Source: an uncultured beta proteobacterium | Lineage (GTDB): Bacteria > Pseudomonadota > Gammaproteobacteria > Burkholderiales > Burkholderiaceae_B | NCBI GenBank assembly: GCA_903894155.1 | Contig: CAITPF010000378.1 | Coordinates: 1-34,455, forward strand | Length of the DNA: 34,455 nucleotides | Reading direction: 5' to 3' | The notes under the pieces: model-generated | The model's input: only the letters and a program-made list of their open reading frames with translations | Told to the model about the DNA's origin: nothing | The model's database searches: none | Translations under genes and position numbers: made by a program | Shown here: piece after piece, positions 17,328 to 24,873 of the stretch | Layout: every line of letters begins with the position of its first letter | How positions within the stretch are numbered: position 1 is the stretch's first letter

Positions 17328-18239
17328 ATGCAAGACACCCTTCACAAGTTTCTCTTTGAAGACCACAGCGTTCGCGTCGAGGCGGTTCGCCTCGGCCCGG
17401 CGTGGCAGCAAACCCGGATCAATCATGCCTATCCACCGGCCGTCAACCGCCTGCTGGGTGAACTCGTCGCGGCATCCACGCTATTGGCCGCCAATCTCAA
17501 GTTCGACGGCTCCCTGATCCTTCAACTGCAAGGCGATGGCGCGGTCGCCCTTCTGGTCGCCGAGTGCCGGGCAGACCTGAGCGTCAGGGCAACCGTCAAG
17601 CTGCGCGAGCGTGAAGTGCGTGAAGACGATACGATCCAGACGCTCGTCAACCCGAACGGGACGGGACGCTTCGTGGTCGTGCTCGATCCACCCAGGGATA
17701 CGCCTGGCCGTCAAACGTACCAGGGCGTGGTACCGATTGAGGGCAACAGCGTCGCCGAGGCGCTTGAGCAGTACATGTTGCGCTCAGAGCAACTCCATAG
17801 CCGCATTTGGCTGGCTGCTGACGATCACCATTGCGCCGGCATCTTGCTTCAGCAACTCCCGAGCCAGGGTGGCATCCAGACGTCCTCGCTATCCGATGCA
17901 CAGGAATCCTGGATCCGCGCCAACCACCTCGCCGACACCATCAAGCCTGACGAACTGCTGGCCACCGACTCGGCGGCCATGGTGCATCGCCTCTTCTGGG
18001 ACGAGACCCTGCTCGTATCCGCGCCCAGGCCGGTCACGTGGCGCTGCTCATGCACCCGCGAGCGTGTCGCCGACATGCTGCGCATGCTGGGCCAGCCCGA
18101 AGTCGACTCCATCCTGCGGGAAAGAAATCAAGTTGAGGTCTGCTGCGAATTCTGTGGCAAGCCCTATGAATTCGATCAGGTTGACGCCGCCGCGCTCTTC
18201 CAGCCCGTGCCGTCCGTCGAGAACAAATCAGTGCATTAA
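17328..18239 (+). CDS. hslO: Redox-regulated chaperone Hsp33
   Basis: A 303-residue cytoplasmic holdase that is activated by oxidation. The C-terminal zinc switch is intact: Cys240 and Cys242 in a CxC motif, and Cys273 and Cys276 in a CxxC motif, with an extra Cys272 beside the latter. The N-terminal domain shows the family pattern HKFLFEDHSVRVEAVRL and LLGELVAASTLLAANLKFDG. Length is close to the usual 290-300. It stands 79 bases after the carbonic anhydrase homologue. A long GC-rich hairpin follows the stop codon at 18255-18298. No heat-shock promoter is obvious in the short upstream gap. Confidence 0.96.
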   Translation: MQDTLHKFLFEDHSVRVEAVRLGPAWQQTRINHAYPPAVNRLLGELVAASTLLAANLKFDGSLILQLQGDGAVALLVAECRADLSVRATVKLREREVREDDTIQTLVNPNGTGRFVVVLDPPRDTPGRQTYQGVVPIEGNSVAEALEQYMLRSEQLHSRIWLAADDHHCAGILLQQLPSQGGIQTSSLSDAQESWIRANHLADTIKPDELLATDSAAMVHRLFWDETLLVSAPRPVTWRCSCTRERVADMLRMLGQPEVDSILRERNQVEVCCEFCGKPYEFDQVDAAALFQPVPSVENKSVH

Positions 18240-18254
18240 CTGCCGGCGGGGACC

Positions 18255-18298
18255 GGGACTTCTCGGCTACCACGTGACCACCTCAGCGCCGAGGTCCC
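18255..18298 (+). other. GC-rich hairpin between hslO and the amidohydrolase promoter
   Basis: GGGAC (18255-18259) pairs with GTCCC (18294-18298), and CTCGGC (18262-18267) with GCCGAG (18288-18293), with a two-T bulge and a 20-base loop that contains the palindrome CACGTG. There is no T-run, so it is either a weak terminator for hslO or an operator just upstream of the -35 at 18309. Confidence 0.5.
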
Positions 18299-18308
18299 AC
18301 GGCGGGCA

Positions 18309-18337
18309 TTGATTCCGAGCGCGCCCCGTACTATAAG
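18309..18337 (+). promoter_or_regulatory. Sigma-70 promoter of the amidohydrolase-GTPase-asparaginase cluster
   Basis: TTGATT at 18309-18314 and TATAAG at 18332-18337 are separated by 17 bp, the optimal spacing. The expected start is around 18344, about 50 bases before the amidohydrolase ATG. No other promoter of this quality is seen before the end of the cluster at 23645, which supports a single transcript. Confidence 0.65.
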
Positions 18338-18392
18338 AGGCACACTAGCCTGCGGTTCCCGATCAAGGGGCCGCCCACCGGAGTGTGCCGCA

Positions 18393-19817
18393 ATGATAGA
18401 CATGGTCGTTCGCAGTGATCGCGTCGTGACCCCGCAGGGCGTGGGTTATTACGACATTGCCATCCAGGGCGAGCGCATCGCCGCCGTCGCAGCAGGTGGA
18501 TCGCTCGCACCGCCCGCAGGCGTGAGGCTGGTCGATGCCATGGGAAAGATTGTCATACCCGGGGGCATCGATCCGCACGTGCACTGTGCATGGCATATCC
18601 CGGGCCCCAACGGCAAGGTGGACATGACTGCCGATCCAGCCCATGTCAGCCGCGCCGCCTTGTTCGGCGGCACGACCACGATGATCGATTTCGCGCGCTG
18701 GATGCATGGCAGCACGATCCAGGGGACGATCGAGGCCCGCGACAAACAGTGGGTCGGGCGCTGCCATACCGACTTTGCCTATCATCTGATGGTCGAGGGT
18801 TTGCTCCCGGTCGGCCTCATCGACCAGGTGGCCGAGGCAATCCGGGCCGGCTACGCCACGGTGAAGATTTTCACCACCGACATCACCCCGAGCCGCAAGG
18901 GCCGAATGGTTGGCTTTGGTGACATCTGGGAAGTGTTCGGCATGCTCGCGCGTGAAGGCGGGCTCGGCGTCATCCACTCCGAGGACAACGATATCGTCAT
19001 GCACATGTACGAAAAGCTGTTCCGCGAGGGGCGCACCGGCTTCGAAAACATGGCGGAAGTCCATAACACGCTCTCCGAGGATCTCTCGTTTCGTCGGGTC
19101 ATCCACCTGGCAGAACAAATGAAAGCCGCCATCTACATGATGCACGTCAGCGCAGCCACGGGCGTGCAGGCGATCCGCGAGTCGCGCGCACGCGGTCATG
19201 CGGTCTACGGCGAAACGCTGCATCAGTACATCCTGCACACCTCGGAAGACTACAAGTTGCCGAATGGGCAGATCTACCACACCTACCCGTCGATCAAGGG
19301 CAAGGAAGACAGCGACGCCCTCTGGCGCGGCGTCGACGAGGGCGTGATCCATTCGATCGCCACAGACGAATTGTGCTGCTCGCTCGCCATCAAGACACAA
19401 GGCAAGCGCATCGACGACACGACCGGTGGCAACACCGGCGTGGAGCCGCGCGTCGCGCTCATGTATACAGAGATGGTTGAACGGCGGGGGCACTCGCTGC
19501 CAAAGTTCGTCGATCTCATTTCATCGAACGCAGCGAAGATCCTCGGGATGTATCCGCGCAAAGGGGCCATTGCCCCGGGCAGCGATGCAGACCTGACGAT
19601 TCTGGATCCGGCCCTGGCACGCACGATTCGCAAGGAGGATCTGCATGAGGCAGACTACACACCCTGGGAAGGGTACAAGGTAGGCGTATGGCCCTGCATG
19701 ACCACGTTGCGCGGCAAGATCATGGTGGAGGACGGAAAGTTTCATGGCGTCGAATCCGACGGTCAATATCTCAAGCGCAAGATTGCGCCGGAAATCCTCG
19801 CCGGCAAGTGGCCTTGA
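18393..19817 (+). CDS. Dihydropyrimidinase/hydantoinase-like amidohydrolase
   Basis: A 474-residue metal-dependent hydrolase of the amidohydrolase superfamily, expected to open a cyclic amide in the cytoplasm. The binuclear metal site is complete: His62 and His64 in PHVH, the lysine to be carboxylated Lys158 in TVKIF, His195 in IHSED, His251 in MMHVSA and Asp325 in IATDE. Overall length and order match dihydropyrimidinases and D-hydantoinases. It departs from the classical enzymes at substrate-facing loops: PHVHCAWHIPG replaces the usual PHTH-type segment and TDELCCS replaces the SDHCPF-type segment, so a different ring or an acyclic amide is plausible. The ATG at 18393 has a GGAG upstream and gives the normal N-terminus; the frame is open further upstream but overlaps the promoter. 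Its stop overlaps the next start by 4 bp. Confidence 0.82.
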   Translation: MIDMVVRSDRVVTPQGVGYYDIAIQGERIAAVAAGGSLAPPAGVRLVDAMGKIVIPGGIDPHVHCAWHIPGPNGKVDMTADPAHVSRAALFGGTTTMIDFARWMHGSTIQGTIEARDKQWVGRCHTDFAYHLMVEGLLPVGLIDQVAEAIRAGYATVKIFTTDITPSRKGRMVGFGDIWEVFGMLAREGGLGVIHSEDNDIVMHMYEKLFREGRTGFENMAEVHNTLSEDLSFRRVIHLAEQMKAAIYMMHVSAATGVQAIRESRARGHAVYGETLHQYILHTSEDYKLPNGQIYHTYPSIKGKEDSDALWRGVDEGVIHSIATDELCCSLAIKTQGKRIDDTTGGNTGVEPRVALMYTEMVERRGHSLPKFVDLISSNAAKILGMYPRKGAIAPGSDADLTILDPALARTIRKEDLHEADYTPWEGYKVGVWPCMTTLRGKIMVEDGKFHGVESDGQYLKRKIAPEILAGKWP

Positions 19818-20176
19818 TGAACCACGCCGACGGCAACCCGACGCTTGACGCCCTGCGCGACTTGCTCACGGAAAGCTTTCGTCACTGGGGCTGCAACCAC
19901 GATGCCACGGCGGTTGGTTCGGCCCTGACGCCGGACATGGACGCATCGATCGAATTCGCTCGCGATGGAGCCGCCTGGATCCGCGTGCGCCGCTCACCCG
20001 CCGATGGCCCGGTGCGCTGGCTGGTCGAAAGCGCCCAGCCCGATCCGCTGACCGCGCGCACCCGTTTTCCCTGCACGTCGGTACTGCACGTGCTGCGCAC
20101 CGTGCGGCAGCTGGTCGACCCGGAATTTGAACCGGGATCCCGGATCCGGATGGGCGCACCTGGTTGGGCCGCATGA
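19817..20176 (+). CDS. Unknown 119-aa protein between amidohydrolase and COG0523 GTPase
   Basis: I do not recognise this protein. It has 119 residues, no signal peptide, no membrane segment and no obvious metal-binding cluster; it has two cysteines (Cys26 and Cys86), and His91 lies near the second. The predicted pattern is an N-terminal helix (TLDALRDLLTESFRHWG), a few strands (ASIEFARDGAAWIRVRR, VRWLVES) and a C-terminal helix (SVLHVLRTVRQLV). The start ATG overlaps the amidohydrolase stop as ATGA-type coupling (19817), and its stop overlaps the start of the GTPase gene (20173), so all three are translationally linked. That placement suggests a role in the same process, such as a partner or assembly factor, but this is only inferred. 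Confidence 0.75.
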   Translation: MNHADGNPTLDALRDLLTESFRHWGCNHDATAVGSALTPDMDASIEFARDGAAWIRVRRSPADGPVRWLVESAQPDPLTARTRFPCTSVLHVLRTVRQLVDPEFEPGSRIRMGAPGWAA

Positions 20177-21207
20177 CGCCCGTCGTCCTGCTGACCGGAT
20201 TCCTGGGCAGTGGCAAGACGACACTGCTCTCCCGTTTACTCGCACAACCGGGCCATGCCCGAACAGCCGTCGTCATCAACGAGTTCGGTGAAACAGGGCT
20301 GGATCACGAACTGATCGCGGTGGGTGAAGACGGCATCGTCGCGCTGACCAACGGGTGTCTTTGCTGCCGGGTACAGACAGATCTTGCGCGAACACTGCTC
20401 GATCTGGCCGGCAAACGCGCAGCCGGTGAAATTGCCTACGACAGGCTCATCATTGAAACGTCGGGGCTCGCCGACCCGGTGCCCATCGTCCAGGCCCTCG
20501 CGACTGATCTGGCCATCGCTTGCCATTACCGTATCGACCGCACGGTGACAGTCGTCGACGCTGTCTGCGCAGCCGAGTCGATCGCCCGCTACCCCGAGGC
20601 CCGACGCCAGATCGCCATGGCCGACGTCCTGGTCATCTCAAAGCTTGACCTGGCGGCGCCCCAGGACCTCGCTCAGACCGAGACCGCGCTTGATGTGCTG
20701 AACCGGTCAGCGCCGCGCATCGACACCAGCGACCCCGCCCGGGTGCTTGACGCGCCCATTGACCGCCACGTCGGAGAAGCCGGCACCTACCGGCGCCTCG
20801 CGCTCAGGGAGGGCGTCGATCATGCGCACGGCGCCGGTGCGGGTACGAATGCGGGCACCGCCACCGACACTTCAGGCTATGTCGCGGTCGAAATTCAGCG
20901 GACCGCACCGGTGGCCGCAAGCGCAGTTGCCCTGTTTCTCGAAGGGGTCGCCCTGCACGAGGGCGAGCGCCTGTTGCGACTCAAGGGGATCGTACACATT
21001 GCCGAAATGCCGGATCGGCCCATGGTCATCCATGGCGTGCAGAATGTCTTCTTTGCACCGGCCTGGCTGCAATCCTGGCCCACGCAAACGCGTTGCACCC
21101 GCATCGTGATGATCGGCCATGGCCTTAACGCAGACTGGGCAAGCGCATTGCTCGAAGCGGTCGAAGCCGAAGTGCGCGAAGTCGCATCAACCTCATCCAC
21201 CCATTAA
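20173..21207 (+). CDS. COG0523/CobW-family GTP-binding protein, putative metallochaperone
   Basis: A 344-residue G3E-class P-loop GTPase. The Walker A motif GFLGSGKTT is at residues 9-17, the metal-binding CxCC motif at Cys62, Cys64 and Cys65 (GCLCC), the ETSGLADP switch segment follows, and the guanine-specificity motif is SKLD at 156-159. The C-terminal CobW domain contains VALFLEGVALHEGERLLRLKGI and a conserved FFAP segment. The His-rich linker of some zinc-related members is reduced to a short DHAHG. Relatives deliver zinc, cobalt or other metals to enzymes. The ATG at 20173 overlaps the preceding stop; a TTG three codons earlier is less likely. The neighbouring binuclear amidohydrolase is the obvious client candidate. 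Confidence 0.85.
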   Translation: MTPVVLLTGFLGSGKTTLLSRLLAQPGHARTAVVINEFGETGLDHELIAVGEDGIVALTNGCLCCRVQTDLARTLLDLAGKRAAGEIAYDRLIIETSGLADPVPIVQALATDLAIACHYRIDRTVTVVDAVCAAESIARYPEARRQIAMADVLVISKLDLAAPQDLAQTETALDVLNRSAPRIDTSDPARVLDAPIDRHVGEAGTYRRLALREGVDHAHGAGAGTNAGTATDTSGYVAVEIQRTAPVAASAVALFLEGVALHEGERLLRLKGIVHIAEMPDRPMVIHGVQNVFFAPAWLQSWPTQTRCTRIVMIGHGLNADWASALLEAVEAEVREVASTSSTH

Positions 21208-21217
21208 GGATTTGAAC

Positions 21218-22228
21218 ATGACGCCCCAGGCACAACTGCCCAAGGTCGCGGTGATCGGCACCGGCGGCACCATCTCGTCGATCTCCGCCGACCCACTCGA
21301 CGTGCTCGATTATCCGGACTTCGGCCGAAAAGGAACCGTCGAGGAAATCGTGGCGCGCACGCCGGAGATTGCACGCTTCGCCCAGTGCCTGCCGGTCGGA
21401 TTCCGCGAAGTTGGCAGCACCGCGATCGGCCCTGCCGACTGGCTTGCACTGGTCCAGCTGATTCACGAGACCGATGCCGCGCATCCGGATCTGGCAGGCT
21501 ATGTCATCCTGCATGGCACGGCGACACTTGAGGAAACCGCCTATTTCCTGAGCCTCGCGCTCAAGACACGGCGTCCGGTGGCACTGGTCGGCGCGCAGCG
21601 GCCCGCCAGCGCCGTGAGCGCAGACGGCCCGATGAACCTGGTGGCGGCAATCCGCACCGTCATTGATCCTGCCGCGCGCGAGATCGGCGTCGTGGTCGTG
21701 CTCAACGATGAAATCCAGGCGGCGCGTGAGGTGACGAAGATCTCAAGCTATCGGCTCAACACGTTCCGCACGCCCGACTACGGTGTGCTCGGTCAGGTTG
21801 ACGGGGATCGCGTCGCGTTTTATCGACGCGGCCTGCGCCCCCACACGGCAGATACCGTGTTTGACGTCAGTGGCCTGGACGCATTGCCGCGCGTGGACAT
21901 TGCCTATGCCTATGCCGGCGCGGATGGCGTGGCCGTGGATGCAATGGTGGCCGCCGGTGCGCGGGGGATGATTTCCGCAGGCCTGCCACCGGGAATCCCG
22001 CCGCCGCTGCAGCGCCAGGCCCTGGAGCGGGCCGCCCGGGCGGGCGTGGTCGTGGTTCAGACAAGCCGCGGCGGCGCCGGCCGTATCGCGCGACGCCGCT
22101 ATCTGCGCGAACAGGGCATGGTGGCGGGCGATAACCTCAACGCCCAGAAGGCGCGCGTGCTCCTGATGCTTGCGCTGACGCAAACCAGCGACCCTGAGGC
22201 CGTACAGCGTCTGTTCGATACGTACTAA
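21218..22228 (+). CDS. Asparaginase-family protein with altered catalytic motif
   Basis: A 336-residue protein of the bacterial L-asparaginase/glutaminase fold. The first catalytic threonine is Thr18 in GTGGTIS. The second motif reads HGTAT (99-103): Thr101 is kept, but the aspartate of the canonical HGTDT is replaced by Ala102. The catalytic lysine is kept as Lys174 in EVTKIS, and the GAQRPASAVSADGPMNL segment is normal. Without the aspartate the enzyme may be slower, use another residue or act on a different amide. The ATG at 21218 has an AAGGA ribosome binding site overlapping the GTPase stop. There is no signal peptide, so it is cytoplasmic. It probably belongs to the amidohydrolase operon and would release ammonia from its product or substrate. 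Confidence 0.85.
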   Translation: MTPQAQLPKVAVIGTGGTISSISADPLDVLDYPDFGRKGTVEEIVARTPEIARFAQCLPVGFREVGSTAIGPADWLALVQLIHETDAAHPDLAGYVILHGTATLEETAYFLSLALKTRRPVALVGAQRPASAVSADGPMNLVAAIRTVIDPAAREIGVVVVLNDEIQAAREVTKISSYRLNTFRTPDYGVLGQVDGDRVAFYRRGLRPHTADTVFDVSGLDALPRVDIAYAYAGADGVAVDAMVAAGARGMISAGLPPGIPPPLQRQALERAARAGVVVVQTSRGGAGRIARRRYLREQGMVAGDNLNAQKARVLLMLALTQTSDPEAVQRLFDTY

Positions 22229-22238
22229 GATCAGGAGC

Positions 22239-23645
22239 ATGAACAAGTTCAAGGCCAAGAAGAACCCGTCGCTCGTCCTGCACACACGCGATTACCTGTT
22301 TCAGGAATTGCATGCGTGGCGCGAGTTGATCAAGGGGGAATGGCCCTGGATGCTCATGCTGGTGGCTGGCGTGACGCTGCTGCTCGCATTTACCCGGCCG
22401 CTGCCGCCCAGTACGGTCTACCTGGCGGTTGGCCAGCCCGGCTCGATCTTTCAGGTCATGGGGGAAAAGTTTGTTCCCTACTTTGAAAAGCAGGGGATTA
22501 AGCTGAACCTGGTGACGACGGCCGGTTCGGAAAACAGCCTGGAGGACCTCGCCAGCGTCAACAATCCGGTCAGCGCCGCGCTGATGGTCGGAGGGCTGGC
22601 CTTCAGGGACAGCCAGCCCAGGCTGGCATCGCTTGGCAGCATTGAGTATGTCCCGCTCTGGCTGTTCTATCGCGGCGAAAAATTCGAAGGAAAGACGGCG
22701 GTGGCCCACCTTTCCGACAGGCTTGTCGCGGTGGGCCCCCAGGGCAGTGGCACGTTTACCCTGCTTCACCGGATCCTGGCGCTCAGCAATATCGATATCG
22801 ACGGGCGACCCAATTTTCTCCGCATGTCCAACGCAGAAGCCGCCGATCAACTGATCGCGGGCAAGATCGACGCGGTGTTCCTGCTCGATGGAATCGACTC
22901 GGCCAATGTGCAGAAATTACTGCAACGCAGCGACCTTGGGATATTCAATTTTGAGTACGCCCCGGCCGTGGTCAAGAAGCTGCCATACCTGGAATCGGTC
23001 GTGATTCCGAAAGGCGCCCTGGATCTGACAAACCTGCGGCCAGCAGAGGATGTCCATATGCTGGCGACGAGCGCGACCCTCCTGATCGAAAAAACGATGC
23101 ATCCGGCGATTCAGCACATCTTCCTGATCAGTGCCGAAAAAATCAGCCGTGAGGTCGATCAGTTTTTTGCGCGGCCGGGCGCCTTTCCCGCCTATATCGA
23201 TCACAGCATGCCGCTGAGCAGCGTGGCGCAGCGCTATTACGACCAGGGCCCGCCTCCGTTCAAGGACGACTTGCCCCTCTGGCTCGTAAGTTATCTCGAC
23301 CGGATCTGGATTCTGGCGGTCGGCTTTTTCGCGATCATCTACCCGATGTTCAAGCTCTTTCCGAGCTATCGGCATACCCGGGCGGTCATGATGATTTCGG
23401 ACGCCTACGAAGAAATTCTCGAAATCGATCGGCGCGCGGCGCAGACCGACAGCATCGCTGAATTGCAGTCGCTCATCAATCAGCTTGAGGAGATGAATAA
23501 TGATTCGCGGGACATTTCAATTTCGTCCGACGAAATCAGCCGGCTCTACAGCATGAAGAGCATACTGAAGATGGTCCACGATCAGATCGTCACCCGCAAA
23601 GGAAAGCTCGAGGAACTCAAGCCGATCGGTTCTAGTTCCGAGTAG
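22239..23645 (+). CDS. TAXI-family solute-binding protein with two membrane segments and a C-terminal coiled coil
   Basis: A 468-residue protein whose residues 55-340 match the TAXI (TRAP-associated extracytoplasmic immunogenic) binding fold: YLAVGQPGSIFQ, a GSENSLEDLASVNNPVSAALM segment that lines a ligand cleft, and AVGPQGSGTFTLLHRIL. Unlike typical TAXI proteins it has no cleavable signal. Residues 36-52 form an N-terminal anchor and residues about 355-374 a second transmembrane helix, followed by roughly 90 cytoplasmic residues rich in Glu, Leu and Ile likely to form a coiled coil. No TRAP permease gene adjoins it. It could be a tethered binding protein for a distant permease or a ligand sensor. 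It starts 10 bases after the asparaginase gene, so it is likely in the same transcript. Confidence 0.8.
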   Translation: MNKFKAKKNPSLVLHTRDYLFQELHAWRELIKGEWPWMLMLVAGVTLLLAFTRPLPPSTVYLAVGQPGSIFQVMGEKFVPYFEKQGIKLNLVTTAGSENSLEDLASVNNPVSAALMVGGLAFRDSQPRLASLGSIEYVPLWLFYRGEKFEGKTAVAHLSDRLVAVGPQGSGTFTLLHRILALSNIDIDGRPNFLRMSNAEAADQLIAGKIDAVFLLDGIDSANVQKLLQRSDLGIFNFEYAPAVVKKLPYLESVVIPKGALDLTNLRPAEDVHMLATSATLLIEKTMHPAIQHIFLISAEKISREVDQFFARPGAFPAYIDHSMPLSSVAQRYYDQGPPPFKDDLPLWLVSYLDRIWILAVGFFAIIYPMFKLFPSYRHTRAVMMISDAYEEILEIDRRAAQTDSIAELQSLINQLEEMNNDSRDISISSDEISRLYSMKSILKMVHDQIVTRKGKLEELKPIGSSSE

Positions 23646-23698
23646 GCCCGGGCTGACATTCTTCCTGGCCCGAAGCGCGACGTTCGCTGCGCACGGAA

Positions 23699-24655
23699 TC
23701 AATCCGCCGAAAGTTCCAGCCGACGAACGACCGGCAGCCAGCGCTTGCGCTCGCCTTCGATAAACGCCGCAAATTGCGCGGCGCTTCCGGGCATCGGCTC
23801 GGATCCGCCATCCAGCAGCTTCCTGGCAAAGGCCGGATCGGCCAGAATCCGGTTGATCGCCTGGTTCATCTTGTCGACCGTCGCGGAAGGCGTGCGGGCG
23901 GGCGCCACGAGACCAAACCATGAACTCGCCTGCACATCGAAGCCTTGCTCGCGCATGGTCGGCACGTTCGGCAAGAGCGCAAAACGAGAGTCGCTTGCGA
24001 TGCCCAGAACCTTGAGCTTGCCGGCGGCGATGTTTGCGGTCGACGTGGACAGCGTATCGAACACGACATCAATGTCACCGGACATCAGGCTCACGACCGC
24101 CGGGGCGACGCCCTTGAAGGGGACGTCCAGCATTTCGATACCGACGAGGTTGGCAAAATAGGAACCCGCGATGTGCGGGATGGTACCGCTACCCGGCGTC
24201 CCCATCTTGACAGGATTCGCGGGATTTTGCCGCGCCAGGCGCACCAGCTCCGCCGCATTGTCGTAGGGGCGTTTGTCGTTGGCCACAAGCACCAGCGGTG
24301 AGCGGGTCAGGCCGGCGACCGGGACGAAATCACGCTCCGGATCGTACGGAAGTTTTTTATACAACCCCTGGTTGAGCACCAGCGAAGAAGGCGACCCCAC
24401 CATGTAGACGGAGCCGTCAGGCCGGGCGTTTGCCACATACTGTGCGGCCACGATTCCCGCCGCGCCCGGCTTGTTGTCCACGATCACGTTTGCACCCGTC
24501 AATCGCGTGAGATCGCCGGCGATCAGGCGGGTAATCTGGTCCGTGGGGCCGCCAGCGGCGAAGGGCACCACGAGGCTGATCTGATCCTGCGCGCACGCCG
24601 ATCCACTGCACAGCGCAATTGCCGCGATACCGACCGCGAGTAGCCTGTCGATCAT
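23699..24655 (-). CDS. Bug/TctC-family tripartite tricarboxylate transporter substrate-binding protein
   Basis: A 318-residue periplasmic binding protein with a cleavable signal peptide (hydrophobic about residues 5-17, cleavage after SACA near residue 22). Family motifs are VVPFAAGGPTDQITR, VIVDNKPGAAG, and PYDPERDFVPVA in the first domain. Bug proteins bind carboxylates, amino acids or aromatic acids and are hugely expanded in Bordetella-like bacteria, where most lack a neighbouring TctAB permease, as here. A GGAG sequence lies a few bases before the ATG at 24655. The gene converges on the TAXI gene with a 53-base gap and is divergent from the TadE-like gene. The ligand is unknown; two unrelated solute-binding proteins side by side may serve the same catabolic region. 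Confidence 0.92.
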   Translation of the reverse strand: MIDRLLAVGIAAIALCSGSACAQDQISLVVPFAAGGPTDQITRLIAGDLTRLTGANVIVDNKPGAAGIVAAQYVANARPDGSVYMVGSPSSLVLNQGLYKKLPYDPERDFVPVAGLTRSPLVLVANDKRPYDNAAELVRLARQNPANPVKMGTPGSGTIPHIAGSYFANLVGIEMLDVPFKGVAPAVVSLMSGDIDVVFDTLSTSTANIAAGKLKVLGIASDSRFALLPNVPTMREQGFDVQASSWFGLVAPARTPSATVDKMNQAINRILADPAFARKLLDGGSEPMPGSAAQFAAFIEGERKRWLPVVRRLELSAD

Positions 24656-24873
24656 GAGGACTCCATGGTTGTCTGGTGCGCGGGCAATCGCCGCGCCACC
24701 GTGCGCCTAGTATTCCCCCATTTCGCACCAATGACCAGCTGAATAGCGGGATCGAATTGCCTTTCCTGCATCGACACGGCGCATCAGTTCGCGCATGATG
24801 CGCCCCCCGTCGTCCGTTCAGGGTTGGCCTCGCACCCTTCCCGCTACACGTGTCCGCTTCTCCTGGAAAATCC

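Noticed and set aside
18309-18392. Upstream extension of the amidohydrolase reading frame
   Set aside because: The extra 28 residues start on the promoter -35 and have no family similarity; the ATG at 18393 gives the normal N-terminus.
23649-23672. Terminator between the convergent TAXI and Bug genes
   Set aside because: Only a 5-bp CGGGC/GCCCG stem with a 14-base loop and no T-run on either side.
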